DNA from: Pirellulaceae bacterium
Lineage (GTDB): Bacteria; Planctomycetota; Planctomycetia; Pirellulales; Pirellulaceae
Assembly: GCA_030744095.1 (NCBI GenBank)
Contig: JASLRF010000131.1
Location: 1 to 8,798, forward strand
Direction of reading: 5' to 3'
DNA length: 8,798 bases
In this document: positions 1 through 6,814 of the stretch, one piece after another
How positions within the stretch are numbered: position 1 is the stretch's first letter
Layout of the letters: each line of letters starts with the position of its first letter
Notes under the pieces: model-generated
Told to the model about the DNA's origin: nothing
Seen by the model: only the letters and a program-made list of their open reading frames with translations
Database searches by the model: none
Translations under genes and position numbers: made by a program

Positions 1-225
1 GTGATTTGCAGTAGTTTGAACCGCAGTTTACCCACTACACTTTGTTACAAAACGAAATATTGATCTTTTCGAGCATCGAGGTACGATAGAGACTAGATCT
101 ATACCCACCCATTGGAGTCGACTTTTAGATTTCGCATCTGGTAGTCGCCAATTACCCTCGCGCACAGCGCACCGCATCCTGGCTAACAACGGTGACGCGT
201 CATCCTGCTTTTTGGAGCCTCCCAC
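1..225. other. Upstream non-coding region of the envelope operon
   Basis: No convincing gene is seen here. The minus-strand frame open from 357 down to 28 has low-complexity, unfamiliar residues and overlaps the start of the downstream gene, so it is treated as a shadow. The stretch is AT-richer than the genes, especially around 30-70. It ends with a GGAG Shine-Dalgarno-like site at 214-217, eight bases before the ATG at 226, which is the main reason for choosing that start. A weak promoter candidate is listed separately. Confidence 0.6.
60..87 (+). promoter_or_regulatory. Candidate sigma-70-like promoter for the two-gene operon
   Basis: TTGATC at 60-65 matches the -35 consensus at four of six positions. 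TACGAT at 82-87 matches the -10 consensus at four of six. The spacer is 16 bp. This would give a leader of roughly 130 nt before the ATG at 226. Promoter rules in planctomycetes are poorly defined and this is only a consensus match, so confidence is low. Confidence 0.28.
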
Positions 226-2976
226 ATGGGCTTTGTTTGCGTCGAATCGGTCTACCGCATCGGCAGGTCGACTTCTCTTCTCCATCGACGGCACCAGATC
301 TGGATCGCCATCGCGCTCGTCGTTGCCGTCGTACACGTGCCGCTGGTTGTAGCCCAAGAAACACCAAGCGTTGAATCGGCAGATGTGGCTGAATCGGCCG
401 CTGAGACTAGACCGGCCGCTGAGGATGAACCGGCCGCAAAGGTGGAACCTGCCTCAAAAGACGAACCTGCGGCAAAGGATGAACCAGCCGCTGAGGTTGG
501 CCCGGCCGCGGCAGCGACGACGGATCCCGATGGGATGTTGCGATTCTCCTTCGACGGCGCGCGGTGGCGGGACGTTATCAAGTGGCTTGCGGATGAGTCC
601 GATTTGGCGTTGCACGTCGGCGACCTTCCGACTGGCAGCTTTACGTACACGGATCCGGACTCGTTCACACTGCAAGAAGCGATTGATCGTGTCAATCTGT
701 TCTTGCTGCCTCAGGGATTCACGCTTGTTCGCAGCGGCAGGTTGCTTTCGGTGATCAACCTCGCCGACCCGCGTAGTATGCAGCAGTTGGATGTCCTGGC
801 AAAACTGGTCACCGTTGAACAACTCGATCAGCTGGAAGACCACCAGGTTGTGAAATGCATTCTTTCGCTTGGCGACCTTGACGCCGAAGATGCAGTCGAA
901 GAATTGTCAGCCCTCAAACTCATGACGACGCCAGCGGTGTTTCCAAGGACAAATCAACTGTTGATCACCGACACCGCGGGAAAGCTGAAGAACGCTAAGA
1001 CGATACTGGGTGCTTTCGAGCCTTCTACGCTCGACAACGGCACGGTCGTGATGAGCTTCGCATTACAGCACGTGGATGCCGAAGATATCTTGGTCGTGGC
1101 GCGTCCGCATTTGGGTTTGGCAGTGGGTGAGATGATCGGGATCGATGTCAGTCTGTCGGCTGACCTACAGGGGAAGAACATCTTTGTCACCGGTATCGAA
1201 GACAAGGTCAAACTGATTGAAGGCCTGATCACGGCCATCGACAAACCAGAGAAGGCATCAGAGACCAGCGGAGAATCGGAACTTCGTGCACACTTGGTCG
1301 AAGGTGGTAATGTCGAATTGGTCTACAGCGTTTTGCAAACATTGCTTGCCGACAAGTCCGTGCGTTTGTCGATGGACGAGACGGCCAGTAGCATCGTTGC
1401 CCTGGCAGCGCCGGAGGTTCAAGCGGAGATCGCGGCAACGGTGTCACAGTTGCAGGCATCGGAAGCTGACTTTGAGGTCATCCCGCTGAAGACCGTCGAT
1501 CCTCATTTCGTTGTCAGCTTATTGAACGAAATGCTCGATCTGCCAGACCCGCTTGATGATCCCGAAGACATCGACCCCGATGCGCCCAAGATCGACGCCG
1601 ATCCGGGAAACATGCGGCTGTTTGTTCGCGCCAAGAAACCGCAGATCGAACAGATCAAGAAGATCGTCGCTGGACTGGATGTTAGCAGCGGCACGAGCGG
1701 TGCGAGCAGCACTGACAAGCTTCGGTTCTTCCCCTTGCGCGGCAAACAGGCCGAACAGGTGGTGGAGACTGTGGCCAAGTTCTGGCGAGCACCGAATCCG
1801 ATCATCTTGTTTCAATCAGACGCAAAGGCCGGACAAGAAGACACCGAACGAGTGGTTAACGATGAATCAATACAAACGAAGCCCCCATCGATAACGCCTT
1901 TGGAGACTCCCAGGGCGCGTTTATTGACGACGAACAACATCAACAGCCAAGCACCGCCGATTCAGTGCCAGGTAACGCCGCGCGGCCTGTTACTGCAGTC
2001 AGACGACACCGAAGCACTCGACCAATTCGAGGAACACTTGCGAATGATCGCGGGACCGTTTCATTCAGTGCCATCGCCACCGGTTGTGTTCTACCTCAAG
2101 TATGCGAAGCCCGACGATGCGATTCGAGTGTTGGCGGAATTGTTGGACGGAGGCGAGTCAGCAAGAGACGCCGTGGCGGGGTCTCTCGTCAATGGATATG
2201 TGACATCATCCGGTTCGTTTCTGACCAGTTTTGTGACTTCGCGTGATGGAACAACGACCATGATCGCGGGAACGATTACGGTTGTGGCCGATTCACGTCT
2301 GAATCGGCTGATCGCTCAGGGTACGGCCAGCGACATCGAATTGATCGAAGACTACCTGAAGATCATCGACAAAGACAGCAGCATTACATCGATTGAAACT
2401 TACGGCACGTCGCATGTGATCGAACTGGTCCACATCAATGCGAGCGAAGTTGCAGCGGTCATTCGCGATGCGTATGCAGGTCGGGTCGCCGCTGCGACGG
2501 GTAGCCGTCAATCGAATCAGTCGGGCTCGCCGCAGCAAGGGCAACGCGGGGTTGCTGAATCCAGGCCTTCGACGGCGAATCAAGAGGGAGACTCCAAAAA
2601 ATCGACCCAAAAGAAACAGGCCAGCCAGCCAGCACGAGACCTCGAGCCCAAGATGACGATCGCCGTCCACGAGCCAAGCAATTCGCTGATTGTGACTGCC
2701 CCAGACCAACTGTTCAGGGAAGTCGAGCAGCTAGTTCAACTGATGGACGTCCGCAGCGAACAGACAATTGGGATCATGACGGCAACCAACGGGGCGGCGC
2801 TCGAGATGATGCTGCAACAGGCGTTATCGGGTACAGGAAGAACGAGCAGCGGCAAGACGGAGTCGTCATCACGGCCACAATCACCACGGCCACAATCAGT
2901 GCGGCCACCCTCACCACGATCACCACAACTACCATCACCGGCGTCATCACTGTTTCGGAGCAAAACCGGACGGTAA
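226..2976 (+). CDS. Exported multi-module secretin_N/NolW-like protein lacking a secretin barrel
   Basis: The protein has 916 residues. An N-terminal basic stretch and a hydrophobic segment (about 25-43) end in VVA followed by QE, a plausible signal peptidase site after residue 43. Residues 60-95 are an EPAA-type hexapeptide linker. Residues 104-178 resemble an STN/N0 domain. About seven NolW/secretin_N-like modules follow, roughly at 207-265, 273-340, 352-410, 415-485, 499-609, 619-717 and 729-841. Each has a helix-rich part of the type 'A-D-D-A-I-R-V-L' and a beta hairpin ending in 'N-x-L-I-V-x-A' followed by an amphipathic helix. The later modules carry long polar insertions, for example 755-807. 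Secretins of type II/III secretion and type IV pili carry fewer such modules, followed by a barrel of about 180 residues. Here the last module is followed only by a disordered SxRPQ-rich tail (881-916). An envelope scaffold or ring-like assembly role is inferred, not shown. Such proteins are, as I recall, common in planctomycetes. Start chosen on the GGAG site at 214-217. It is probably co-transcribed with the EF-hand gene 21 nt downstream. Confidence 0.85.
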   Translation: MGFVCVESVYRIGRSTSLLHRRHQIWIAIALVVAVVHVPLVVAQETPSVESADVAESAAETRPAAEDEPAAKVEPASKDEPAAKDEPAAEVGPAAAATTDPDGMLRFSFDGARWRDVIKWLADESDLALHVGDLPTGSFTYTDPDSFTLQEAIDRVNLFLLPQGFTLVRSGRLLSVINLADPRSMQQLDVLAKLVTVEQLDQLEDHQVVKCILSLGDLDAEDAVEELSALKLMTTPAVFPRTNQLLITDTAGKLKNAKTILGAFEPSTLDNGTVVMSFALQHVDAEDILVVARPHLGLAVGEMIGIDVSLSADLQGKNIFVTGIEDKVKLIEGLITAIDKPEKASETSGESELRAHLVEGGNVELVYSVLQTLLADKSVRLSMDETASSIVALAAPEVQAEIAATVSQLQASEADFEVIPLKTVDPHFVVSLLNEMLDLPDPLDDPEDIDPDAPKIDADPGNMRLFVRAKKPQIEQIKKIVAGLDVSSGTSGASSTDKLRFFPLRGKQAEQVVETVAKFWRAPNPIILFQSDAKAGQEDTERVVNDESIQTKPPSITPLETPRARLLTTNNINSQAPPIQCQVTPRGLLLQSDDTEALDQFEEHLRMIAGPFHSVPSPPVVFYLKYAKPDDAIRVLAELLDGGESARDAVAGSLVNGYVTSSGSFLTSFVTSRDGTTTMIAGTITVVADSRLNRLIAQGTASDIELIEDYLKIIDKDSSITSIETYGTSHVIELVHINASEVAAVIRDAYAGRVAAATGSRQSNQSGSPQQGQRGVAESRPSTANQEGDSKKSTQKKQASQPARDLEPKMTIAVHEPSNSLIVTAPDQLFREVEQLVQLMDVRSEQTIGIMTATNGAALEMMLQQALSGTGRTSSGKTESSSRPQSPRPQSVRPPSPRSPQLPSPASSLFRSKTGR
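403..510 (+). repeat. Six 18-bp in-frame repeats encoding EPAA-type hexapeptides
   Basis: Residues 60-95 of the first protein divide exactly into six hexapeptides: ETRPAA, EDEPAA, KVEPAS, then KDEPAA twice and EVGPAA. The matching DNA units are 18 bp each. The tract lies between the signal peptide and the first folded domain, so it is probably a flexible or extended charged linker. Confidence 0.85.
2866..2925 (+). repeat. Four 15-bp in-frame repeats encoding S-x-R-P-Q pentapeptides
   Basis: The DNA runs in 15-bp units starting at 2866, 2881, 2896 and 2911. The first two units differ at only one base. They encode SSRPQ, SPRPQ, SVRPP and SPRSP, residues 881-900 near the C-terminal end of the first protein. 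The pattern decays into a Pro/Ser-rich tail up to the stop. A similar pentapeptide run occurs in the next gene at 4564-4608. Confidence 0.8.
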
Positions 2977-2997
2977 TGCCAGGAGGGGATCCAACCG

Positions 2998-4986
2998 ATG
3001 AATCGATGGTTCAACGTTTCGAGATGGTCACTTGTTTGTGTAGCCATGCTCTTAGGCAACGTAGTCCTTAGCAAACACCTTGCTGCCCAATCAGGCATTC
3101 GTGAGTCCTTGGAACGACTTGACAAAAACCAAGATGGCATGATCGAACGGGATGAGATCACGCCCCTGGCGCGCCCCTACCTCGAGCGGATCACGCGGGC
3201 ACTGCGGATGTCAATCGACCGGCCCAACGAGATCGACAAACTGCAAGAGGCTGCCCGGGCCTATTCCGCATTGCAAAACGGTGTTAAGGGTTCAGATGTC
3301 CGCCCCGAAGGTGAAAGCAGCGTGAAGCCTTTCGGTACAGATCCGGACCAACCGTTGGTGCCGGAATTTGGCTTGACGAGAGTTAAATACCCGTACACGC
3401 AAGCTGACTTGGATTTCGCTGATCGGACCATGCGTAGCCACGATCGGAACGACGATGGATACATCGACCGGGCCGAAGCGGCGAGAAACAGATGGACACA
3501 TCGAAATCCATTTGACGATGATCTCGACAAAGATAACCGCCTGAGCCGTTTGGAGTTAGGTCAACGATACGCGCGGCGGCGACTGTTGGAAGGTGCGTCG
3601 GGTGAACTGCGCAAGAAATCCTGGCGAACCGGGAATGGCGTGCGCTCTTCGACGCCTCAAGAACGAGACCGGCGGGACGAATCTCAGTGGTGGCGGCGAG
3701 GAGGTAGTCAGACCTGGCTGACCGCAAGCGTGATGGGACGATTTGATTCGAACCGGAACGGTCGGTTAGATCTTCAGGAAATGCAAACCCTTGGCATTCC
3801 ATCCGGCCGAATCGATATTGACCGTGATGGAGAGGTGACCCGCGAAGAACTGCAGGTATTCGTTACGGAAATGCAGAATGAAGTGGGGGATCTTTCGGAA
3901 GGGCTGCCCGGTTGGTTCTATGAACTGGACGCAGACAGAGATGGGCAGGTTGAAATGTCGGAATTTGCCGCCGAATGGACAGATGAGAAGCTGCAAGAAT
4001 TCTCCATGCTCGACACCAACGGTGATGCCTTATTGACGGCGGCTGAAGTCATCCAGTCCAAGGCGATGGTCGGAGGCAGCTATCGCAATCAAGTCGCCGA
4101 AGTGCTCCCACCACACAAGACCATTATCTCTGAGATCGAAGTAAGTGAGGATTATTTGATCGGCGATCTGAATGTGCAGATTTCGATCACCCATTCCCAC
4201 ACCGCCTATCTGGATGCCTATTTGACAGGACCCGATGGGCAGCGGATCGAACTGTTCACAGAAATCGGGGGCAGCGGTGACAACTTCGAAGAGACTCTTT
4301 TGGATGACCAGTCGCGATCCCCCATCGCGAAAGTAAGACCTCCATTCAAGGGAACGTTCAGGCCTGAAGCCTTGGATAAACGGCAGCCCAGCTTGAGCAA
4401 CTTCAACGGCAAAAATGTCAACGGAGTCTGGCAGTTGGTCGTGCGTGGTACCCGAAGTGATCGTTTTGGAATGCTGCATGGCTGGAACCTGATCGTTAAA
4501 CCGCTGGATACAATGCTTGGCAGCGCCGCGGAAGCTCCCTCGGAAGACGGTCCGCAGCCAACAGCGCGTCCTGAATATTCAAGACCTGAGTCTGTAAGAC
4601 CGCAATCCAGGAGCCGGGAAGAGACGTACGTCACCGAAGCAAAATCGAAAATGGATGCGCTCAAGAGGGAGTACACTAAGGGCTGGGAAAAGATGGACCC
4701 GGAAGAGAAAAAATTGAAATTCGAAGCGCTTCAGAAGGAGTACGCGAAGTACAAGAAAGGGCTCGAGGACAGAAAGGCGTTCGAGGACAAACAAGGGTCC
4801 AAGGACAAAGACGGATTCAAAGGTAAAGATGGGTTTAAGAGCAAAGAAGAGTTCAGGGGCAAAGAGGAACTCGACCGCAGAAAGGAATATGAGCGCAGAA
4901 GGGAATTCGAGCGCAGTAGGGGGCTCGAACGCAAAGACGGGTCCGACCGCGGCAGGGGACTCGAACGCAAAGACGTCCGAGGGTAA
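2998..4986 (+). CDS. Exported protein with seven EF-hands, a P-domain and a hexapeptide-repeat tail
   Basis: The protein has 662 residues. A Sec signal peptide spans residues 1-30 (hydrophobic core about 11-24, likely cut after LAA). Seven 12-residue EF-hand loops with Asp at position 1 and Glu at position 12 start at D42, D149, D175, D250, D273, D311 and D339. D42-E53 reads DKNQDGMIERDE. Loops D175 and D339 lack the usual Gly at position 6 (Asn and Ala instead). Residues about 371-503 match the proprotein-convertase P-domain: a 'LTGPDGQRIELF' strand, a GDNFEET turn, a PPFKGTFRPE segment, NVNGVWQL and a closing HGWNL strand. Pentapeptide repeats at 523-537 and a charged helical stretch (540-587) precede twelve hexapeptides (588-659). 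No protease domain is present, although P-domains usually accompany subtilisin-like or metalloproteases. A calcium-binding, secreted or envelope binding role is inferred. AGGAGG at 2981-2986, 11 bases before the ATG, supports the start. The gene lies 21 nt after the secretin_N-like gene, so they probably form one operon. Confidence 0.9.
   Translation: MNRWFNVSRWSLVCVAMLLGNVVLSKHLAAQSGIRESLERLDKNQDGMIERDEITPLARPYLERITRALRMSIDRPNEIDKLQEAARAYSALQNGVKGSDVRPEGESSVKPFGTDPDQPLVPEFGLTRVKYPYTQADLDFADRTMRSHDRNDDGYIDRAEAARNRWTHRNPFDDDLDKDNRLSRLELGQRYARRRLLEGASGELRKKSWRTGNGVRSSTPQERDRRDESQWWRRGGSQTWLTASVMGRFDSNRNGRLDLQEMQTLGIPSGRIDIDRDGEVTREELQVFVTEMQNEVGDLSEGLPGWFYELDADRDGQVEMSEFAAEWTDEKLQEFSMLDTNGDALLTAAEVIQSKAMVGGSYRNQVAEVLPPHKTIISEIEVSEDYLIGDLNVQISITHSHTAYLDAYLTGPDGQRIELFTEIGGSGDNFEETLLDDQSRSPIAKVRPPFKGTFRPEALDKRQPSLSNFNGKNVNGVWQLVVRGTRSDRFGMLHGWNLIVKPLDTMLGSAAEAPSEDGPQPTARPEYSRPESVRPQSRSREETYVTEAKSKMDALKREYTKGWEKMDPEEKKLKFEALQKEYAKYKKGLEDRKAFEDKQGSKDKDGFKGKDGFKSKEEFRGKEELDRRKEYERRREFERSRGLERKDGSDRGRGLERKDVRG
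4564..4608 (+). repeat. Three 15-bp in-frame units encoding x-R-P-E/Q-x pentapeptides
   Basis: Residues 523-537 of the EF-hand protein read as ARPEY, SRPES and VRPQS. They link the P-domain to the charged tail. The codons differ between units, so the pattern is clear at the protein level and older or weaker in the DNA. It matches the SxRPQ repeat at the end of the upstream protein. Confidence 0.6.
4759..4974 (+). repeat. Twelve 18-bp in-frame repeats encoding a charged hexapeptide
   Basis: The last 72 residues before the terminal VRG (588-659) divide without gaps into twelve hexapeptides. The approximate rule is small or acidic, then F/L/S/Y, then acidic or Lys, any residue, a basic residue in most copies, any residue. 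Examples are GLEDRK, GFKGKD, EYERRR and GLERKD. Copies 10 (4921-4938) and 12 (4957-4974) differ at one base, which suggests recent unit duplication. Long antisense frames here are a by-product of the period. The tract is likely a disordered or helical polyampholyte. Confidence 0.9.
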
Positions 4987-5110
4987 AGATCCGCCAGATG
5001 GCAAGAAATGACATGGCAGTGATCAACCTGCCACCCCTCATGATAAGTGGTCTTTCATGAGTCCAAACGGTGAAATGCCGCGATCGTAAATCGGCACATG
5101 CTCTAGGCTT
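4987..5110. other. Intergenic space with three consecutive inverted repeats
   Basis: No gene is seen. Three hairpin-forming sequences follow the EF-hand stop. TGGCAG at 5014-5019 pairs with 5028-5033 over an 8-nt loop. CTCATGA at 5037-5043 pairs with 5055-5061 (see its own entry). TGCCG at 5076-5080 pairs with 5092-5096 around an 11-nt loop. None is followed by a T-run on either strand, so a classical intrinsic terminator is not shown. Confidence 0.6.
5037..5061. terminator. Hairpin after the EF-hand gene, possible transcription end
   Basis: CTCATGA (5037-5043) pairs perfectly with 5055-5061. After a single bulged T at 5044, AAG (5045-5047) pairs with CTT (5052-5054), leaving a TGGT loop. 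That is ten base pairs with one bulge, about 50 nt after the stop at 4986. There is no T-run after it on either strand, so it could instead be an RNA 3'-end stabiliser. Confidence 0.35.
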
Positions 5111-5224
5111 TGTCAAAACTAAGAATTAGGGTTGTCGAGCCTGAATGTCGTGGTTCCGCGAACCAAACGTTTTGACTGCGGAGCGATCAACGACTATCTG
5201 GCCAGGCGACCATTCTTCTTCAAC
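5111..5224 (+). repeat. Direct repeat copy A (about 113 bp)
   Basis: This block recurs in the same orientation at 7326-7437. The two copies differ by four substitutions and two indels (2 nt and 4 nt) and match at 106 of 110 aligned positions. It contains inverted repeats: GGTTC at 5152-5156 pairs with 5160-5164 over a 3-nt loop, and TTGA at 5172-5175 pairs with TCAA at 5187-5190. It lies between the plus-strand EF-hand gene and the minus-strand enolase-superfamily gene, ending 39 nt past the latter's stop. No convincing protein is encoded; the frames of the two copies do not agree because of the indels. Confidence 0.9.
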
Positions 5225-5263
5225 AACAAGATCAAAACTGGACGTAGCTCTAGCTTGCAACGT

Positions 5264-6661
5264 TCATTGCTTGACGAAAAACGGCGCTTTCCGCGCGCGT
5301 TCGTATCGTTCACGCCAGACCTTGCTGCCGTCATTGGGGACCAATCTCGTATCGACGCCCCTTTCGAAGTACGGCGTGACGCCCTTGCGCGCGGCGTTGA
5401 GCACGAAGTTGACTTCGGTGTTTGCCAGATACATGGTGCGTCCATCGGGCCAGCGGGTTTCGATCAGGCGTGGTGGATCGGGGCGCGATTTCGGCTTGTC
5501 GACACGAAAGCGGGCGATTATATCGCGGTCGAGTTCAATGCCGATACCAGGTCGGTCCGGCACATCGGCGACACCTTCGACCACGCGAATTGGATCGACC
5601 AGTAGTGAATGCCGGTACAGCTGGTGACAGTTGACGGCCGGCCAAGTCGCATTCCTTAACACGCCGCCGAATTGCAACGACCACGCCGCCGTAATCCCCG
5701 TGCCGACCAGTTGGAGCCAAAACGACTTTTCACCCATTTCGGCAACGCGACCGACTTCCATCAGTTTTGTCGCACCGCCACCGACAACGAATCCGTCACA
5801 CACATCTTCGCGAAACGCTACGAGTGGATCGGGGTTGCCATAATGCATGGCCACCTTGCCCCGGCAGGTCTTTCGAATGGCTTGATTGCCGGGCACATCG
5901 CTCTGGAGTATCGGCGTCTCCCAAATCAGATGTTTGGGCGCAATTGCCTCCAGCTCTTTGAGGATCGGGATGCCACGCTCGGCATCGAGCAACGTGTCGT
6001 TAAAATCCATGGCGAAATGAAAATCGTCTGGCATGACCTTGGCAACTTCTTCGATCTGCTGCCAGACGTCATACCACGGGCGACCCTTGGTTTTGTAACC
6101 ACGATAGCCCTGCCGATATGCCTCCTGGCATTCAGACGCCATGTCTGCCGCCGAAGTATCGATGTTCCACCAACCGACCGGCGTGGTTTCATTTTGTTTG
6201 GTGCCCAAGAGCGCGTGTATCGGCACCTCGGCCGATTTGGCGACGGCATCGAACAGGGCCATTTGCAATCCAGCACCAAGAGTATCATCCCACATAATTG
6301 CGGCGGCGTTCTTGCCGCGGGCACGCGCGACATCGTCATCTCCGGTGGCGCCCCAAGTGTAGTATAGCAGTGTCTCGCCGATACCGACCTGACCGGACTT
6401 GAGCGTTACTTCAATGATCTCAGTCCAGGCCCAATGCGGCAGCTCGCGCGCCATATTACGCCCTGACGTTTCACGATATGGCAGCTTTACGGTGGTGCGC
6501 TCAATGTCTGTAATCGTGAGCCATTTGTTGGATGGTGCTGCGTGGCCAACGCGCGCGGAAAACTCGCAAAGTCCCATTCCTGCGCTCACGGCAAGGCTTG
6601 CTTCGAGCATTTGACGGCGGGTAAACGGCGTGGTCGGTTGTGTGTGGCGGAGAAGTTTCAT
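5264..6661 (-). CDS. Tat-exported enolase-superfamily (mandelate racemase/muconate lactonizing-like) protein
   Basis: The protein has 465 residues. A twin-arginine signal is visible: T14-R15-R16-Q17-M18-L19, then a hydrophobic stretch (about 21-31) and a likely cut near GHA/AP at residue 41. Residues about 48-160 resemble the enolase N-terminal capping domain, with WTEIIEVTLKSG and GIGET segments. The barrel follows. K190-T-K192 in GYKTKGRP fits the KxK catalytic motif. D219 in MDFN and E248 in IWETP fit the first two Mg ligands. At the place of the third ligand, where GE or GD is usual, the sequence is VAMHYGNP (270-277). The late-barrel catalytic position reads WLQLVGTG (315-322) without the usual His. 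The fold is therefore clear but the reaction is not. Acid-sugar dehydration or racemisation is only a family guess. The tail after about residue 390 is long and basic. The start ATG has only a weak upstream GTGAG. It is divergent from the DUF1501 remnant. Confidence 0.88.
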   Translation of the reverse strand: MKLLRHTQPTTPFTRRQMLEASLAVSAGMGLCEFSARVGHAAPSNKWLTITDIERTTVKLPYRETSGRNMARELPHWAWTEIIEVTLKSGQVGIGETLLYYTWGATGDDDVARARGKNAAAIMWDDTLGAGLQMALFDAVAKSAEVPIHALLGTKQNETTPVGWWNIDTSAADMASECQEAYRQGYRGYKTKGRPWYDVWQQIEEVAKVMPDDFHFAMDFNDTLLDAERGIPILKELEAIAPKHLIWETPILQSDVPGNQAIRKTCRGKVAMHYGNPDPLVAFREDVCDGFVVGGGATKLMEVGRVAEMGEKSFWLQLVGTGITAAWSLQFGGVLRNATWPAVNCHQLYRHSLLVDPIRVVEGVADVPDRPGIGIELDRDIIARFRVDKPKSRPDPPRLIETRWPDGRTMYLANTEVNFVLNAARKGVTPYFERGVDTRLVPNDGSKVWRERYERARKAPFFVKQ

Positions 6662-6703
6662 TGTCTGATCTCACTGTAAGTCGGTTTGCACGCGGTGCCG
6701 CAA

Positions 6704-6724
6704 GGATGAATTTCTCTTTCATCC
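6704..6724. promoter_or_regulatory. Perfect 7-bp palindrome in the leader of the enolase-superfamily gene
   Basis: GGATGAA at 6704-6710 is exactly complementary to TTCATCC at 6718-6724, with a 7-nt centre. It lies 43 to 63 bases upstream of the ATG and just downstream of the promoter candidate on the minus strand, where a repressor operator or a leader hairpin could sit. The regulator is unknown. Confidence 0.35.
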
Positions 6725-6735
6725 CGCGCGACAAC

Positions 6736-6764
6736 ATTTTAGACTAAACAACACGCGTCGTCGA
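6736..6764 (-). promoter_or_regulatory. Candidate promoter for the enolase-superfamily gene
   Basis: Read on the minus strand, TCGACG (6764-6759) matches the -35 consensus at four of six positions. TAAAAT (6741-6736) matches the -10 consensus at five of six. The spacer is 17 bp. A start of transcription near 6729 would put the palindrome at 6704-6724 about +5 to +25. This is consensus matching only. Confidence 0.33.
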
Positions 6765-6814
6765 AGAGATCCAGCGCTGACCGAACAAACCCACTCCAAA
6801 GACAACATCCACCG

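Larger units (their letters stand above)
6662..6814. other. Leader of the enolase-superfamily gene and broken edge of the DUF1501 remnant
   Basis: This 153-bp gap separates two divergent units. It holds the promoter and palindrome candidates listed separately. On the plus strand the DUF1501 frame stays open back to a TAG at 6740-6742, but the residues before about 6815 do not look like DUF1501, so the family match stops inside this gap. Confidence 0.5.

Noticed and set aside
28..357. Minus-strand frame of 109 codons overlapping the start of the secretin_N-like gene
   Set aside because: Overlaps the real start and signal peptide on the other strand, resembles no family, and has no clear ribosome binding site.
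4579..5004. Minus-strand frame of 141 codons rich in Phe, Leu, Pro and Val
   Set aside because: It is the antisense reading of the 18-bp repeats; the period keeps the frame open. The apparent hydrophobic repeat is an artefact of antisense Lys/Glu codons.
5672..6367. Plus-strand frame of 231 codons
   Set aside because: Lies fully antisense to the enolase-superfamily gene, whose motifs are clear; no family resemblance.
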